64,000 bases of DNA from UBA2031 sp037189985. Lineage in GTDB: Bacteria > Pseudomonadota > Gammaproteobacteria > Pseudomonadales > Moraxellaceae. Positions 48,418 to 57,671 of the stretch are shown here, piece by piece. Numbering within the stretch: the first letter of the stretch is position 1; the number at the start of each line of letters is the position of its first letter. A program made the translations under genes and the position numbers. The DNA lies in the NCBI GenBank assembly GCA_037189985.1, contig JBBCJX010000013.1:1-64000 (forward strand), written 5' to 3'. The notes beneath the pieces were generated by a model that had not been told where the DNA came from, searched no databases, and was given only the letters and a program-made list of their open reading frames with translations.

Positions 48418-48557
48418 GGCTTTTCTATCGGGAAGCGTTGGTGCTGGCACGGGAAGGCCGTGCAGCCATGATTGAAGATGTGAACTCCGGCTTCGCGGGT
48501 GGGCGTGAATCAACAGAGCGCATTAGGGCGCTTCGACGGGTGAATCGCCGTGGCTGA
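48240..48557 (+). CDS. Frameshift extension of the tail chaperone (T-like domain)
   Basis: This frame is -1 to the chaperone. After the T run it encodes AYIESILIRAGHHRRDLPDYTERQLRLFYREALVLAREGRAAMIEDVNSGFAGG, a protein-like sequence with no ATG until its last quarter. It is therefore most likely translated only by -1 frameshifting, giving a fusion spanning 47893-48557 (about 221 residues). It overlaps the tape-measure start by 8 bases. Confidence 0.7.
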   Translation: MVGGQFRFFFASCVQSHSSGPDADKAPAPDEPGWAYIESILIRAGHHRRDLPDYTERQLRLFYREALVLAREGRAAMIEDVNSGFAGGRESTERIRALRRVNRRG

Positions 48558-51351
48558 TCGCAAGAATCTTGATGTTGCCGTTCGCATCTTTACCGACCTC
48601 AAGTCTGCACGTGACGATCTTCGTGCGCTGGACGCGGACTTTGATCGATTGGCGGCATCGGCGGTCAAATCGCAGACGTCTACTCGTGTTGCGCTCAAGG
48701 ATTCATCCTCTACTGTTAAGAAGCTTGGCGAAGATGCTGATGAAATGGCACGCCAAGCTGTCTCTGCCTTTTCAGGTTGGGGCGCAGCCCTCAACAATGG
48801 GAATCGTGCTCTGGGTCAACAGAGCGACCGGCTGAAACACGGTGGGATAAGTGCCAAGCAATATTCAGCTGCCATGCGCATGCTTCCGGCGCAGATTACG
48901 GACGTCACGACCAGTCTTGCCAGCGGTATGCCGCTCTGGCTGGTGGCCATTCAACAGGGTGGTCAGATCAAGGATTCATTCGGTGGCATAGCGCCAGCTG
49001 GCAAGGCGCTGCTATCAATCTTTACACCCATGCGAGTGGCTTTGGGCGGCGTGGTTGCCGTCATGGGCCTGCTGGCGCTTGCCTACAAGCAGGGAAGTGA
49101 TGAGCTGACGGCTTACAACACATCCCTCGCGCTCACCAACAACGCCGCCGGCACCACCACCGGTCAACTGGCCGACATGGCCGCCAGCATTGATCGCACG
49201 GTGGGTACCACGCGCACGGCTGCCCAGGCGCTGGCTGCTGCCGCCGGCAGCGGCAAGATCGCCGGGGATCAGCTCGAACTGGTGGGCCTGACCGCTGTCC
49301 GCATGAACGATGCCATCGGCCGGAGCGTGACCGACACAGTTGCCGAGTTTGAAAAGCTGGCGGAAGACCCGGTCAAGGCCAGTGAGGAGCTGACGACCAA
49401 ATACGGTTATCTCACCGCCGCCACCTATGCGCAGATTCGTGCCCTGGTCGCGCAGGGTGATCAGGCCGGCGCCGTCAGGTTGGCCAACCAGGCGTATGCC
49501 GATGGCATGGTCGAGGTGCAGCGCAAGGTTGTCGAAAACCTGGGCTACATCGAAGGGGCCTGGAAGTCCGTCAAGAATTTCGCGGCTGAGGCCTGGGACT
49601 CCATGCTCGGGCTGGGCCGATCCCAGGGATTGGGGGAGCAAGTTCAGGCCGTCGAAGCCGAGATCACCAGGCTGCAGGCGATACGGCAACGGCAGAGTGG
49701 TGTCACCAGCGTTCCGGCCGCCGAGCTGGCCGTGCTCCAGCAACGTCTCACGGTGTTGCGGGAGCAGAAGGCCGCCGCTGACGCCACCGCCGCGCAGGAG
49801 CAGCGCCGCCTAGCGATCGAGCAGGCCGGTATCGCGGCCACGCGCAAGCTGGATGACCTCCTGAAATCCTCGCGCAGCAATACGGAGAAGGCGGCTGCCG
49901 CCATGCGCGAGCTGGATCAGTGGATTGGTGAGGCCGCTGCCGCCGGCGTTACGTTCACTGACACGCAGATCGCGCAGATGCGCCGCTACCTGCGTGAGCA
50001 GAACAAGGACGGCAGTGACGAGCAGCAAAACGCTGTAAACCGTTTGGCCTTGGAGAATCGTGCCTGGATCGCCGAACAGCAACGCGACATCGAGCAGCAG
50101 GTTGCCGTCCGGGAAGCTGTGTTGCGCCAGCAATACGCCGACGAGATCAAGCGGGCGCAGGATCATGCCGAGCAGCTGTCTGTGATAGAGACACGAATCG
50201 CACAAGAAACGGCGGACTTCCGGAAGCAATTGGTAGAGCAGCAGACCACTGCTCAGGAAAGCGCGTTTTCCGCTGTGCTGGCTGATCTGGACAAAGAGTT
50301 TGCGGAGGAGCGGCGGCAGCGTCAGTCCCTGGCTGACCTGCAGGTGCAGTACTTGCGCACCGTTGGCCAGGAAGCGGACGCCGTGGCGCTGGAAGCCAAG
50401 CGCCGCTGGCAAGAACTGCGTGACCAGATGCAGAGCCAGGGTGACCTGGAGGCTGTGGCCAAGATCGACGTCATCATCGACCGGGCCAAGGTGGACGGCC
50501 AACTGCGTGAATTCCAGGAGCGCCTGGAGCGAACCCTGACCACGGCCACCTCGAAAAAGCAGAACCTGATGATAGACCGCGAAGCGGGCCGGATCGGTCA
50601 GGGTGAGTTCCGAGCCGGCGTTGAAGACATCAACGCCGGCGTCTCGGCCGAGCTGGACGAAATGATCAGCAAGGCCCGTGAGCTGGGGATTTTGCTGCCC
50701 AAGGCTTTCTATGATGCGAAGGCCGCTGCCGAGCAGACTGATGCCGTCATGAAGATGACAGGCATGTCGACTGCCGACTTGGCTGACAAATTTGCAGGTG
50801 GCTTGGCTTCTTCCATTGTTGACGTGGCCACAGGCACCAAGGATGCCAAAGAAGCATTTCGGGAATTTGCCGCCAGTTTCCTTGCCGATATCTCTCAGAT
50901 GATTCTGAAAAAGATGATCCTGAATGCATTGGGGTTCGGCTTCAGCGACGGTGGCCTGGTCGGATTCGCCTCTGGCGGCTACACCGGCGGCGGCGGCAAA
51001 TACACGCCGGCTGGCATCGTGCACCGGGGCGAATATGTGATGCCGCAGGAGCGCGTGCGCGAACCGGGTGCGCTTCACTTCCTTGCCTCATTTCATCAAG
51101 AGGGGATGGCCGCGCTGGAGCGATTCCGGGGCTACGCCGATGGTGGCCTCGTGGGAGGTGGCCCCGTCACCCTGAACAACAATATCGAGCAGCTGGGCAG
51201 TAGCTTGTCCGTCAATCAGCGTGTGCTGCCCATCATGGACCCTGATCTGATCACTGATGCGCTTAAAGGGCCTGCAGGTGAGGAGCTGCTCCTGGTGCAT
51301 GTCTCTCGCAACCCGGCAAAATTCCGGCAAGCTCTGGGGGCAGGAAAGTGA
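48550..51351 (+). CDS. Tail length tape measure protein
   Basis: 933 residues, GTG start. The N-terminal third has the tape-measure domain (SAKQYSAAMRMLPAQITDVTTSLASGMPLWLVAIQQGGQIKDSFGG), then membrane-like GGVVAVMGLLALAY, a long coiled coil, and a C-terminal lambda-tail-tape-like motif with FADGGLVGFASGGYTGGGGKYTPAGIVHRGEYVMPQ. Length predicts a tail near 140 nm by the usual 0.15 nm per residue rule. Confidence 0.92.
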   Translation: MADRKNLDVAVRIFTDLKSARDDLRALDADFDRLAASAVKSQTSTRVALKDSSSTVKKLGEDADEMARQAVSAFSGWGAALNNGNRALGQQSDRLKHGGISAKQYSAAMRMLPAQITDVTTSLASGMPLWLVAIQQGGQIKDSFGGIAPAGKALLSIFTPMRVALGGVVAVMGLLALAYKQGSDELTAYNTSLALTNNAAGTTTGQLADMAASIDRTVGTTRTAAQALAAAAGSGKIAGDQLELVGLTAVRMNDAIGRSVTDTVAEFEKLAEDPVKASEELTTKYGYLTAATYAQIRALVAQGDQAGAVRLANQAYADGMVEVQRKVVENLGYIEGAWKSVKNFAAEAWDSMLGLGRSQGLGEQVQAVEAEITRLQAIRQRQSGVTSVPAAELAVLQQRLTVLREQKAAADATAAQEQRRLAIEQAGIAATRKLDDLLKSSRSNTEKAAAAMRELDQWIGEAAAAGVTFTDTQIAQMRRYLREQNKDGSDEQQNAVNRLALENRAWIAEQQRDIEQQVAVREAVLRQQYADEIKRAQDHAEQLSVIETRIAQETADFRKQLVEQQTTAQESAFSAVLADLDKEFAEERRQRQSLADLQVQYLRTVGQEADAVALEAKRRWQELRDQMQSQGDLEAVAKIDVIIDRAKVDGQLREFQERLERTLTTATSKKQNLMIDREAGRIGQGEFRAGVEDINAGVSAELDEMISKARELGILLPKAFYDAKAAAEQTDAVMKMTGMSTADLADKFAGGLASSIVDVATGTKDAKEAFREFAASFLADISQMILKKMILNALGFGFSDGGLVGFASGGYTGGGGKYTPAGIVHRGEYVMPQERVREPGALHFLASFHQEGMAALERFRGYADGGLVGGGPVTLNNNIEQLGSSLSVNQRVLPIMDPDLITDALKGPAGEELLLVHVSRNPAKFRQALGAGK

Positions 51352-51587
51352 GGCATCTGTATACGCATAAAGGGTGGTTCGGGATTTGTCCGGTTTATTT
51401 CTCCGCACTTTCATCAGAAGCTCCGGTTGTCCGGCCCCGGTGGCTTGTTGTGTGGCCGCTGTACTGGCTAACAATCCATGTCTTCGACTTCCTCATGGTG
51501 GCCATTACAGTAATTGACCCCACCTATGAGCCACGCTGGCCGCTGGTAGTGACAGATGAAATCAGCCCACCACGGTGGATGGATTAG
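51348..51587 (+). CDS. Small phage protein, unknown function
   Basis: 79 residues, GTG start overlapping the tape-measure stop by 4 bases. One hydrophobic segment (RWLVVWPLYWLTIHVFDFLMVAITVI) could span a membrane. Not recognised. Confidence 0.55.
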   Translation: MRHLYTHKGWFGICPVYFSALSSEAPVVRPRWLVVWPLYWLTIHVFDFLMVAITVIDPTYEPRWPLVVTDEISPPRWMD

Positions 51588-51592
51588 TTTTC

Positions 51593-51877
51593 ATGTCTGC
51601 CCACGCAGCAGTCATGCGGCTGATCACAGCAATCCGGGAATCTCGTGATGACAACCAGCTCGCCTATACATCGGGTGGCTGCTACCAGTTCTACCTGATC
51701 CTTGCATCGGTATTTCCGGAGGCTACTGCCTGGTATGACTCGGATCATGTCATTACCCGCATTGAAGGCCGGTTCTATGATGTTACGGGAGAGATAACAC
51801 CCGGCCGTCATATACCAATCGAAACCGATCCCGCCTGGCAGCGGGACGCACCTTTGTGGCGATATACATGCCAATAA
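51593..51877 (+). CDS. Small phage protein, unknown function
   Basis: 94 residues: RLITAIRESRDDNQLAYTSGGCYQFYLILASVFPEATAWYD. It has a compact alpha-beta look and two cysteines near its middle and end. In-frame ATG 51575 overlaps the previous gene. Late promoter element 3 begins 2 bases after its stop. Confidence 0.65.
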   Translation: MSAHAAVMRLITAIRESRDDNQLAYTSGGCYQFYLILASVFPEATAWYDSDHVITRIEGRFYDVTGEITPGRHIPIETDPAWQRDAPLWRYTCQ

Positions 51878-51878
51878 G

Positions 51879-51903
51879 TTTTGCCCGCGGTCAAAAGACC
51901 TTA
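51879..51903 (+). promoter_or_regulatory. Late promoter element 3 (tail)
   Basis: TTTTGCCCGCGGTCAAAA at 51879-51896, identical to element 1 over 18 bases. The following GACCTT departs from TACTCT of the other two, so its -10 is weaker or displaced. Confidence 0.62.
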
Positions 51904-51911
51904 GCCCCCAG

Positions 51912-51939
51912 CACCGCCACCATGGCGGTGTTTTCTTTT
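51912..51939 (+). terminator. Intrinsic terminator just after late promoter 3
   Basis: CACCGCCA/TGGCGGTG with a CCA loop, followed by TTTTCTTTT. It should end the head/tape-measure transcript. Its position 16 bases past element 3 means transcripts from that promoter start at or inside it. Confidence 0.75.
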
Positions 51940-51949
51940 GGGGCTCACC

Positions 51950-52780
51950 ATGCCGCACGATATCGGGTACGTAAACAATGCCGGCGCGTTGGCGCACTAC
52001 AACATGCTGGAGCGCATCGGCGAGAAGGCCGAAGACGCCGGCTGGGAAATCCTGCGCTACGACACGGTACCGGCCAATCGTGAACTGATCCTGAAGGGGA
52101 CGGGCTACACGGGTGCTGAAGAAATCTTTGTCGGCTTTCGCACTTACCAGGATGCCTCTGCAGACTATTACAACCTGTGCGCTGCCGCCTTCATTGGCTA
52201 CGTACCAGGTAATACCTTCGACACCCAGCCCGGCGCCATGCTGTCGGGTATCCCGGCGCACAACAACCGCATCGATTACTGGCTGACGATCAACCCGCAG
52301 CGCATTGCGCTGGCTATGAAAGTGGGCACGCCGGTCTACGAATCCGCTTATGTCGGCAAATGCCTCCCTTACGGAAAACCGGGGCAGTTCCCGCTGCCAC
52401 TGATTGCCGCCGGCATGCTGAACGGAACCACCGCCACAAGATTCTCTGACACCACGCACGACATGCCGTATCGCGGCAATCGCACCAACATGCGCCTGCG
52501 TAACAACGCTGGAGCGTGGCTGCAGCCGTACTGCTGGCCCTACGGCAATGCCGTGATGGCGGCGCTGCGCGACACCCATGACGCCCGCGTCCTGATCCCT
52601 GTTGAGCTGCATGACAACAGCGGTGACATGTTTGGCACGCTGGATGGCGTGTACTCCATCAACGGCTTCAACAACGCTGTCGAGAACGTGATCGTGGAAG
52701 GTGGCGTGACCTATGTCGTCGTGCAGGCGGTGTACCGCACCGGCTTCGCCGATTACTACGCCCTGAGGATGGACGAATGA
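51950..52780 (+). CDS. Virion structural protein (distal tail region)
   Basis: 276 residues. Aromatic-rich, beta-type sequence (MLERIGEKAEDAGWEILRYD, EIFVGFRTYQDASADYYNL, RFSDTTHDMPYRGNRTNMRLRNNAG). Proteins like this follow the tape measure in D3112/B3-type phages and are structural, from memory. It is the first gene of the third late block and overlaps the next gene by 4 bases. Confidence 0.72.
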   Translation: MPHDIGYVNNAGALAHYNMLERIGEKAEDAGWEILRYDTVPANRELILKGTGYTGAEEIFVGFRTYQDASADYYNLCAAAFIGYVPGNTFDTQPGAMLSGIPAHNNRIDYWLTINPQRIALAMKVGTPVYESAYVGKCLPYGKPGQFPLPLIAAGMLNGTTATRFSDTTHDMPYRGNRTNMRLRNNAGAWLQPYCWPYGNAVMAALRDTHDARVLIPVELHDNSGDMFGTLDGVYSINGFNNAVENVIVEGGVTYVVVQAVYRTGFADYYALRMDE

Positions 52781-53688
52781 GTTATGTCACAGGGACAGCG
52801 GGCAGCTTTGCCGGTCTGCTGGAAATCATTGAAGCGGCGCTGATCTCGGCGGGCTACACGCAATCCGGACAGGTTTTCCATAAGGGGGGGCTGTATTGCC
52901 GTCTCTGGACGGATGGCATCGTGCTGCAGGCCCAGGGCGGCACCGGCGTTGACGGGGGAAACAATCTGGTCAATCCCGGCCCGCACTATGTCTCCATGCG
53001 GCCATTTGCGGTGGCCGCGTTCACATGGCCAGCGCAGTACCACATCCACATCAACACCGATCCGGACGAGGTATACGTTTTCCTGCGCTACGGCGCCGGC
53101 GGCGAATTTTTCCAGCGCCTGTCATTTGGTCGCTCCTCGCTCCCGTTACCGGGCACCGGCAACTGGTATTCAGCGACATGCGGCAATGCCAACCTTGGCG
53201 GGATATCGGTAACGGCAACGACAGGAGGCTATACCGGTACCGGCGGCCAAGCGCTTTCGGGCGGCTTGTTCTGGGACACAAATGGCGGCTCGGCCCAGCT
53301 GACCCCATCGCTGCTGCATCACGGCCTGGACGGTGGCGGCTGGACAGGAATTACCTCCGCTTCGAATGTCGGTGGTCTGGCATCCTGCCCCCCGTCACTG
53401 GCGCCTCTGGTGGCCACGCAACCCAATACCTGGAACGGTGAAGCTGTCCTGCTTCCTGTTCGCCCCGTCATCGCCCGAGTCAGCAGCCGTTATTCCTGTG
53501 TCGCTGATCTTGCCCATGCGCGTTTTGTACGCAACGACAACATCGAACCGGCGGGTGTCCTGACCCTGGGGCCTGATCAGTGGGTGGTGTATCCCTTCTT
53601 CCGGAAGGACATAGCGGGCCGTATCGGCAGCACAACGCCCATCCAGCATTCCGGCACGTTCGCTCTGGCCGTGCGCATTCAGGAGTAG
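52777..53688 (+). CDS. Virion structural protein
   Basis: 303 residues. N-terminal LLEIIEAALISAGYTQSGQVFHKGGLYCRLWTDG, then a Gly-rich beta region (GGYTGTGGQALSGGLFWD). Same class as the preceding gene; probably part of the tail tip. No enzymatic motif. Function inferred from position. Confidence 0.72.
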   Translation: MSYVTGTAGSFAGLLEIIEAALISAGYTQSGQVFHKGGLYCRLWTDGIVLQAQGGTGVDGGNNLVNPGPHYVSMRPFAVAAFTWPAQYHIHINTDPDEVYVFLRYGAGGEFFQRLSFGRSSLPLPGTGNWYSATCGNANLGGISVTATTGGYTGTGGQALSGGLFWDTNGGSAQLTPSLLHHGLDGGGWTGITSASNVGGLASCPPSLAPLVATQPNTWNGEAVLLPVRPVIARVSSRYSCVADLAHARFVRNDNIEPAGVLTLGPDQWVVYPFFRKDIAGRIGSTTPIQHSGTFALAVRIQE

Positions 53689-53691
53689 CCC

Positions 53692-54126
53692 ATGCCTGTC
53701 TCGAACTATCTGGAAAACAAACTCATCGATTTCATCTGGCGCGGTGAAGAGTTCACACCACCCGAGAAGGTGTATGTGGCGCTGTTCACAACGGCACCCA
53801 ATGACGCCGGCGGAGGCACGGAGGTGTCGGGCGGCAGCTATGCGCGTGTTGAGGTGGATTGCTCGTTGCTGGCCTGGTCGGGCACGCAGGCGCTGGGATC
53901 GACAGCAGCCAGCTCCGGCAGCAGTGGGACCACGGCAAACAACGCGGCAATCGTTTTTCCGGCGCCCACGGCGAATTGGGGAACGGTTACCCATTTTGGT
54001 CTGTTCGATGCCGCCAGTGCGGGACATCTGCTGCAGTACGGCCCGCTCCAGATGTCCCGCACGATCAATAACGGGGATGCCGCCGCGCAATTCCCGGAAT
54101 CCAACCTGACGCTCACACTGGACTAA
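53692..54126 (+). CDS. Tail fibre/tip family protein
   Basis: 144 residues: SNYLENKLIDFIWRGEEFTPPEKVYVALFTTAPND, SYARVEVDC, IVFPAPTANWGTVTHFGLFDAASAG. This is the family widely annotated as phage tail fibre protein in siphophages. Domain size suggests an accessory tip part rather than a full fibre. Confidence 0.78.
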   Translation: MPVSNYLENKLIDFIWRGEEFTPPEKVYVALFTTAPNDAGGGTEVSGGSYARVEVDCSLLAWSGTQALGSTAASSGSSGTTANNAAIVFPAPTANWGTVTHFGLFDAASAGHLLQYGPLQMSRTINNGDAAAQFPESNLTLTLD

Positions 54127-54131
54127 CGGTT

Positions 54132-54929
54132 ATGGCCATCACCTCACTGGATGCTTTTGTGGCATCTGCAAAACAGCAGATCACTCTCAAGAAGACAGCG
54201 GCGCTGGGCAGTGTTGCCATCATTCCCTGGGCCGTATTCCACCTTGCCGGACAACCTGGTGCGGGCACCCTGGCGGTTGGCAACACAACCTCGGGCATCG
54301 TGCCGACCGATGCGAACGATGGCTATCCGGACATCATCAATTTTGGGGAAGGCAACAAGGGCTACCTGTCCGCGATAGATTTTTCAAACACAGTTGTCAG
54401 CCGCCTGATGCTGTTCGATACCGTGTTTTCCGCCGGCGCATTTGCGTACAACGCCAACGTCACGTTGTCAGACCAGCCCTCATATTCAGGCCGCATGCCT
54501 GGCGGTACCGATTTCGGCAACACCGAGTTGTGGCTGGAAGCGGTCACGGCCCACACCGGCAACCAGTCGATTGCCATCGGCTACACCAACCAGGCCGGCG
54601 TCAGTGGCCGGTCGACAGGCACCGTGGCCACGGCCGTGGCACCCACCGTCGGCCGCATGCTGCGTCTTCCTCTGCAGGCGGGCGACTCCGGTATCAGCCG
54701 TATTGATTCGGTGGTGGCCACGGGCTCGTCGGCCGGCACGTTCAATGTGCACGTGCTGCGCCGCCTCTGGTCCGGCCGTGTCGGTACCGCCAATGCCAGC
54801 GAGATACACGACATGCTGCGCACTGGCCTGGTGGAGGTATTCCAGGACAGTGCGCTGCGCCTGGTCGTGCAGGCTGACAGTACGTCGACAGGGTTGCCGG
54901 AGGCGCTGATCGAGATCGCCAATGGCTAG
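54132..54929 (+). CDS. Phage structural protein, unknown
   Basis: 265 residues, beta-rich. It opens with ITSLDAFVASAKQQITLKKTA and includes SAIDFSNTVVSRLMLFDTVFSAG. Similar proteins occur in the same place in D3112-like phages, from memory. It overlaps the next gene by 8 bases. Confidence 0.7.
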   Translation: MAITSLDAFVASAKQQITLKKTAALGSVAIIPWAVFHLAGQPGAGTLAVGNTTSGIVPTDANDGYPDIINFGEGNKGYLSAIDFSNTVVSRLMLFDTVFSAGAFAYNANVTLSDQPSYSGRMPGGTDFGNTELWLEAVTAHTGNQSIAIGYTNQAGVSGRSTGTVATAVAPTVGRMLRLPLQAGDSGISRIDSVVATGSSAGTFNVHVLRRLWSGRVGTANASEIHDMLRTGLVEVFQDSALRLVVQADSTSTGLPEALIEIANG

Positions 54930-56850
54930 TATCTGGCGGCGGCAGCCAGCATCACGGCTGAGTTCCCTGCTGCCACTTTCCACGGCCGGCAAGATTGTGG
55001 CCAGCGAGTTCTTCGAGCCGCCTGCAGGTGCCAGCCTGCGCGGCGTGGCCACACTGACCACGGGCAGCACGGCTGATCTGAGTGTCGTGGCGGCGGCATT
55101 GCTGACAGGCACGGCATCGATGTCCTCGTCGTCGTTTGCCCATCTGGTGACCACCCGCGTGGCGGGCTTGGTCGGGAATGCCTGCCGAGGCGGCGCCGAT
55201 CCCACACCCGAGTTGAGCGTTGATCTGTGGGCCTACAGCGGCGACTGGTGGCCCTTTGGGGCATCGGACACGCAACGCAGCGTGATGGGATCGCTGACCT
55301 CTGATTGGCCCGTGTCCACCACGCCTGTGGAGTTGACGGGCTGGATTGCGCGCCATTACGCCGACGATTTTTATCACCGCATCCACATGACGCCACGCAA
55401 GGTGGAGTTCGGCAACATCGCCACGGCGCAGGCTGCCGCGATTGAGTTCTGGAATGCGTATCTCGTGCCGCGCACGCTGATTGAGATCACCGCCAGCGGC
55501 AATGAGGGCATCAATCTGGACGGCGCCATGCCGCCTGTGACGATGGCCCCGCTGTCGCTGGCGACATACACGATCACTGTTACGCCGGATGGACCGCCTG
55601 CCGTTGCAGCCACGTACACGTGGAAGTTCGAAGACGAGCAGGACCTGACCGTACACCTGACGGCCACACGCATCATTCCCTGGGGCTGGCTGCCGGATTG
55701 GGCCGGTGGTGTACGCGAGGAACTTGCGTGGCTGACAACGGTGCTGGCCGCGCCCACGGGTGATGAGCAGCGCCGAGCCATGCGTCTCTCGCCACGCCGG
55801 ACGCTGGATGCGGCGGTCATTGTCCAGGGGCGTGAGAGACAGTTCTTTGATCTGGCGATGTGGGGCTGGGGTGCGCGTGTATTTGCCGTGCCGCTTTGGC
55901 ATGACATCCAGATGCTGACCCAGCCTGTCGAGGCAGGTGCGTTCTCTATCCCCTGCGAGACAGCTCACCGTGAGTTCAGTGCCGGTGGCCTGGCACTGTT
56001 GCGCGGCACGACGGCATTTGAGACCGAGGTCGCTGAAATCGAGGAAGTGGGGCCCACCGAGATCGTGTTGCGTCGTCCCCTGCAGCGGAGTTGGGCGCGT
56101 GGTGCACGTCTGTATCCGGCCGTGATGGCTGAGCTGGCGACGGCACCGGCGACGATCCGGATTACCGACCAGGCCAGCACCACGCCGATCACTTTCCGTG
56201 TGATGGGGACAACGGATTATCCGGCATCACCACCGGCCACGCTGTACCGGGATTGGCCAGTACTGGAGCTGCGGCCGGAGGAGTCCGAGGACCTCACCAA
56301 CTCCATGCAGCGCCTGCTGCTGGAGCTGGACAACCTCACGGGGCGTCCCGTGCGCACGGACACGGCTGGCCAGGCATTCGTGGTGCAATCTCACCGATTC
56401 GTGCCGTATCAGCGGGCTGCACACGCGGCACTGCGTGGGCTGCTCTATTTCCTGCAGGGCCGGTTCACCGCAATGTGGGTGCCGACCTTTGCTGATGACG
56501 TCACCCTGGTTGAAGCGCTCGGTGACAGCAGCGTCAGCATGGTCATCTCCAATATCGAATATGCCCGCTTCGGTGGACGCCCCGGCCGGCGCGACCTTCG
56601 CATCGAGCTGCGCAATGGCGCTGCGTATCACGTGCGGATTCTGGGCGGTACCGCCATCAATGCTGATACGGAGTCGCTGGAGTTGGCAGCGCCCGTAGGA
56701 GTCACGATCACGCCAGGGAATGTCCGCCGCATTTCATGGTTGCAGCTGTGCCGCCTTGATCACGACCAGGTCGAGTTCCTGCACGAAACTGATGCGGCCG
56801 GCATTGGCAAGTGTCAGATAGTTTTGCGGGGTGTCCGCGATGACGTTTGA
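54922..56850 (+). CDS. Distal tail protein, 642 residues
   Basis: The N-terminal 220 residues are variable and Ser/Ala-rich. The C-terminal 400 form a conserved distal tail-like unit: GWLPDWAGGVREELAWLTTVL, VIVQGRERQFFDLAMWGWGARVFAVPLWHDIQ, and FLQGRFTAMWVPTFADDVTLVE. Probably part of the tail tip ring linked to the hub. It precedes the BR0599-family gene, as in other Mu-like siphophages. Confidence 0.75.
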   Translation: MASIWRRQPASRLSSLLPLSTAGKIVASEFFEPPAGASLRGVATLTTGSTADLSVVAAALLTGTASMSSSSFAHLVTTRVAGLVGNACRGGADPTPELSVDLWAYSGDWWPFGASDTQRSVMGSLTSDWPVSTTPVELTGWIARHYADDFYHRIHMTPRKVEFGNIATAQAAAIEFWNAYLVPRTLIEITASGNEGINLDGAMPPVTMAPLSLATYTITVTPDGPPAVAATYTWKFEDEQDLTVHLTATRIIPWGWLPDWAGGVREELAWLTTVLAAPTGDEQRRAMRLSPRRTLDAAVIVQGRERQFFDLAMWGWGARVFAVPLWHDIQMLTQPVEAGAFSIPCETAHREFSAGGLALLRGTTAFETEVAEIEEVGPTEIVLRRPLQRSWARGARLYPAVMAELATAPATIRITDQASTTPITFRVMGTTDYPASPPATLYRDWPVLELRPEESEDLTNSMQRLLLELDNLTGRPVRTDTAGQAFVVQSHRFVPYQRAAHAALRGLLYFLQGRFTAMWVPTFADDVTLVEALGDSSVSMVISNIEYARFGGRPGRRDLRIELRNGAAYHVRILGGTAINADTESLELAAPVGVTITPGNVRRISWLQLCRLDHDQVEFLHETDAAGIGKCQIVLRGVRDDV

Positions 56851-57661
56851 CAGTCTGGAAACCGGTATCGCCACGGGCAAGCCCGTGCGCCTGTATCTGT
56901 TTGAGCGCCATGGCCCGATCACATCGATGCGCTGGGCTTACAACACCTCTGATCGCGACATCGAGTACGAGGGTGTGACCTATATCGGCCTGGGTGCATC
57001 TGACGATGGCATACGTCAAACCGGTGAGACCTCTGCCGATGCGATCGTGATTACGGCCGCAGGCAACATTGAGGTCGCGCAGCCGTGGCGGAGTGTTGCT
57101 CCCAGCGCTGAAATCCATGTCACGGTGTTTGACCTGCAGTACGCCGAGCTGCTCGCCCGTGTGCGCTGGATCGGCAGCATTGCCGGTGTGAACTGGCCCC
57201 AGCCGGATCGTTGCGCGATTACCTGTCACAGCCTCAGTGCCAGCATGGAAAAGACCGGGCTGCGTGAGACCTGGGCCTGCTCCTGCACAAAGACGTTGTA
57301 CCAATGCGGCGTTGCGGCGGCGGCCTTCCGCGTCACTGCCGCGATTGATGCGTTAGGCACGCTCTACGTCGATGTGGCAGCAGCGGATGGCTACGTGGAC
57401 GGATGGTTCACCGGTGGCTATGTCGAGTGGGATATCGCTCCTGGTATCGCGGAGACCCGTGGTATTGAGCGGCATATCGGTGCCCGCCTGCAGCTGCTGG
57501 ACCTGACGTCCGGATTGTCGGTGGGCCAGTCCGTCCGTATCTACCCCGGCTGTGATCGCACCCTTGCTACCTGTGACAGCAAATTCGGAAATCTCCTGAA
57601 TAGCGGTGCCAGCCCGTACATGCCGGGCAAATCCCCCTTCGCCGGCGACCCGATTTTCTGA
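56840..57661 (+). CDS. Phage BR0599 family tail protein
   Basis: 273 residues. N-terminal DUF2163-like part (VRLYLFERHGPITSMRWAYNTSDRDIEYEGVTYIG) and C-terminal PGCDRTLATCDSKFGNLLNSGASPYMPGK with two conserved Cys, the BR0599 signature. It likely forms the tail tip with the hub protein. ATG 56840 overlaps the previous gene by 11 bases; GTG 56831 is possible. Confidence 0.85.
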   Translation: MTFDSLETGIATGKPVRLYLFERHGPITSMRWAYNTSDRDIEYEGVTYIGLGASDDGIRQTGETSADAIVITAAGNIEVAQPWRSVAPSAEIHVTVFDLQYAELLARVRWIGSIAGVNWPQPDRCAITCHSLSASMEKTGLRETWACSCTKTLYQCGVAAAAFRVTAAIDALGTLYVDVAAADGYVDGWFTGGYVEWDIAPGIAETRGIERHIGARLQLLDLTSGLSVGQSVRIYPGCDRTLATCDSKFGNLLNSGASPYMPGKSPFAGDPIF

Positions 57662-57671
57662 GGAGGCAACC

